A DNA stretch of 64,000 bases from assembly GCA_016719535.1 (NCBI GenBank), contig JADJYX010000017.1, positions 124,001 through 188,000 of the forward strand, given 5' to 3'. The position numbers and the translations under genes were made by a program. This DNA comes from Rubrivivax sp. GTDB lineage: Bacteria > Pseudomonadota > Gammaproteobacteria > Burkholderiales > Burkholderiaceae_C. The notes beneath the pieces are model-generated. The model had not been told where the DNA came from. It saw only the letters and a list, made by a program, of their open reading frames with translations, and did no database searches. Positions 63,178-64,000 of this stretch are shown here, piece after piece. The number at the start of each line of letters is the position of its first letter. The stretch's first letter is position 1.

Positions 63178-64000
63178 ATGCGGCGATTTACTGCTCTGCT
63201 GCGCGGCCTGCTGCTCCTGCTGGCCTTGTGCATGGCGGGCGCCCAGGCCAACGCAGCTGGCGACGCCCGGCTGGCGCTGGTGATCGGCAACGGCGCCTAC
63301 CCCAAACCGGCCGATCTGCCCAACCCCGTGCGCGACGCCGAGGCCATCGCGCGCGCGCTGGAGCGCACGGGTTTTGCCGTGACCCTGCTGCGCGATGCGG
63401 GCGCCGACGCCATGCGCACCGCATTGGCCGATTTTGGCCGCCGGCTGCAAGGGCGCCAGGCGATCGCGCTGCTGTACTACGCGGGCCATGGCGTGCAGAT
63501 CGACTGGCGCAACTACATGCTGCCGGTGGACGCGCGCTTCGGCAGCGCCGCCACGGTGCGTGCAGATGGATTGGACCTGGCCGAGGTGCTGCAGACGCTG
63601 AAGGACGCCGGCACGCGCACCAGCATCGTGGTGCTGGACGCCTGCCGCGACAACCCCTTCGGCGCGCAGACCAGCGGCCGCGGCCTGGCGCCGATGGACG
63701 CGCATGCAGGCACCTTCCTCGCCTATGCCACCGCGCCGGGCCACGTGGCGCTGGACGGTCGCGACGGCGGCAACAGCCTCTATACCGGTGCGCTGGTGCG
63801 TGAACTGGCGCGGCCGCAGGCGCGCATCGAGGACATCTTCAAGCGCGTGCGCCTGCAGGTGCGCCAGCGCAGCGGCGGCCAGCAGGTGCCCTGGGAATCC
63901 ACTAGCCTGGAGGACGACTTTGTCTTCGCGACCGGCGAGCGCGTGCCCGCGCCCACCGAGCGTGAGCTGGCACAGGCCTTTGCCGCCGAGAAGCCCGAGT
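63178..64000 (+). CDS. secreted caspase-like (peptidase C14) protein, N-terminal part
   Basis: This is the N-terminal 274 codons of a caspase-fold protein; the 3' end lies outside the window. It has a signal peptide (to about ANA, residue 27), RLALVIGNGAYPKPADLPNP, the catalytic His104 in YYAGHGVQ and Cys156 in LDACRDNPF, all intact. It then shows TFLAYATAPGHVALDG and an open linker. Bacterial homologues are often fused to further C-terminal repeats or sensory domains. Export makes a periplasmic protease likely. Confidence 0.85.
   Translation, partial: MRRFTALLRGLLLLLALCMAGAQANAAGDARLALVIGNGAYPKPADLPNPVRDAEAIARALERTGFAVTLLRDAGADAMRTALADFGRRLQGRQAIALLYYAGHGVQIDWRNYMLPVDARFGSAATVRADGLDLAEVLQTLKDAGTRTSIVVLDACRDNPFGAQTSGRGLAPMDAHAGTFLAYATAPGHVALDGRDGGNSLYTGALVRELARPQARIEDIFKRVRLQVRQRSGGQQVPWESTSLEDDFVFATGERVPAPTERELAQAFAAEKPE

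Overview
The window is a high-GC (about 70 %), gene-dense chromosomal segment of a betaproteobacterium, most likely order Burkholderiales near the Rubrivivax/Leptothrix/Comamonadaceae lineages. The evidence is the pyrG-kdsA-(DUF1330)-eno-ftsB order, an acoXABC acetoin operon, frequent GTG/TTG starts with stop/start overlaps, and short GC-rich interspersed hairpin repeats. No rRNA, tRNA, CRISPR array, transposase or integrase was recognised.

Layout: 1-1367 N-terminal part of a secreted prolyl oligopeptidase (minus); 1451-5100 a Mla/MCE-type lipid transport operon; 5208-5832 a small secreted Asp/Arg-rich repeat protein, then two tandem 78-bp repeats. 5856-18512 is a selenium-centred region. On the minus strand lies an overlapping eight-gene operon: a selenate-type (PhnDCEE-like) ABC transporter, an SMR transporter, a methyltransferase, an ATP-grasp protein and a YHS protein. 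Next come egtD, senA, senB, senC(selD), a TauE/SafE permease and an FAD oxidoreductase. 18593-25958 holds an exonuclease remnant, an acyl-CoA ligase, a Ser/Thr kinase, asparaginase, SOS-controlled lexA and small genes. 25993-36663 holds an M14 deacylase, a peptide-type ABC importer with two tandem binding proteins, and gamma-glutamyltransferase. 36835-44890 is the acetoin dehydrogenase locus (acoXABC, a lipoate ligase, a thiamine-binding protein, acoR) with a sigma-54 promoter. 44893-47049 holds a hydrolase, a decayed AraC regulator and a DMT permease. 47083-51325 is a three-gene operon (phosphoesterase, trypsin-like/TIR-like protein, helical-repeat protein) that looks like a conflict or stress-signalling module. 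51403-57215 is a cobalamin uptake operon behind a B12 riboswitch. 57352-63161 holds housekeeping genes plus pnuC and an NadR-like kinase. From 63178 a caspase-like protein runs off the end.

How it works together: EgtD trimethylates histidine to hercynine, SenC makes selenophosphate, SenB makes a selenosugar and SenA joins it to hercynine, which gives selenoneine. The divergent ABC transporter belongs to a binding-protein clade associated with selD, so uptake and use of selenium appear to be encoded together. In the acetoin locus the E1 and E2 subunits are accompanied by genes for their cofactors (lipoate ligase, thiamine binding) and by their own sigma-54 activator.

The two most interesting regions are the selenoneine locus with its uptake operon and uncharacterised accessory genes, and the protease/TIR-like/TPR/phosphoesterase operon. 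All assignments come from reading the sequence and remembered family knowledge; no database search was run.
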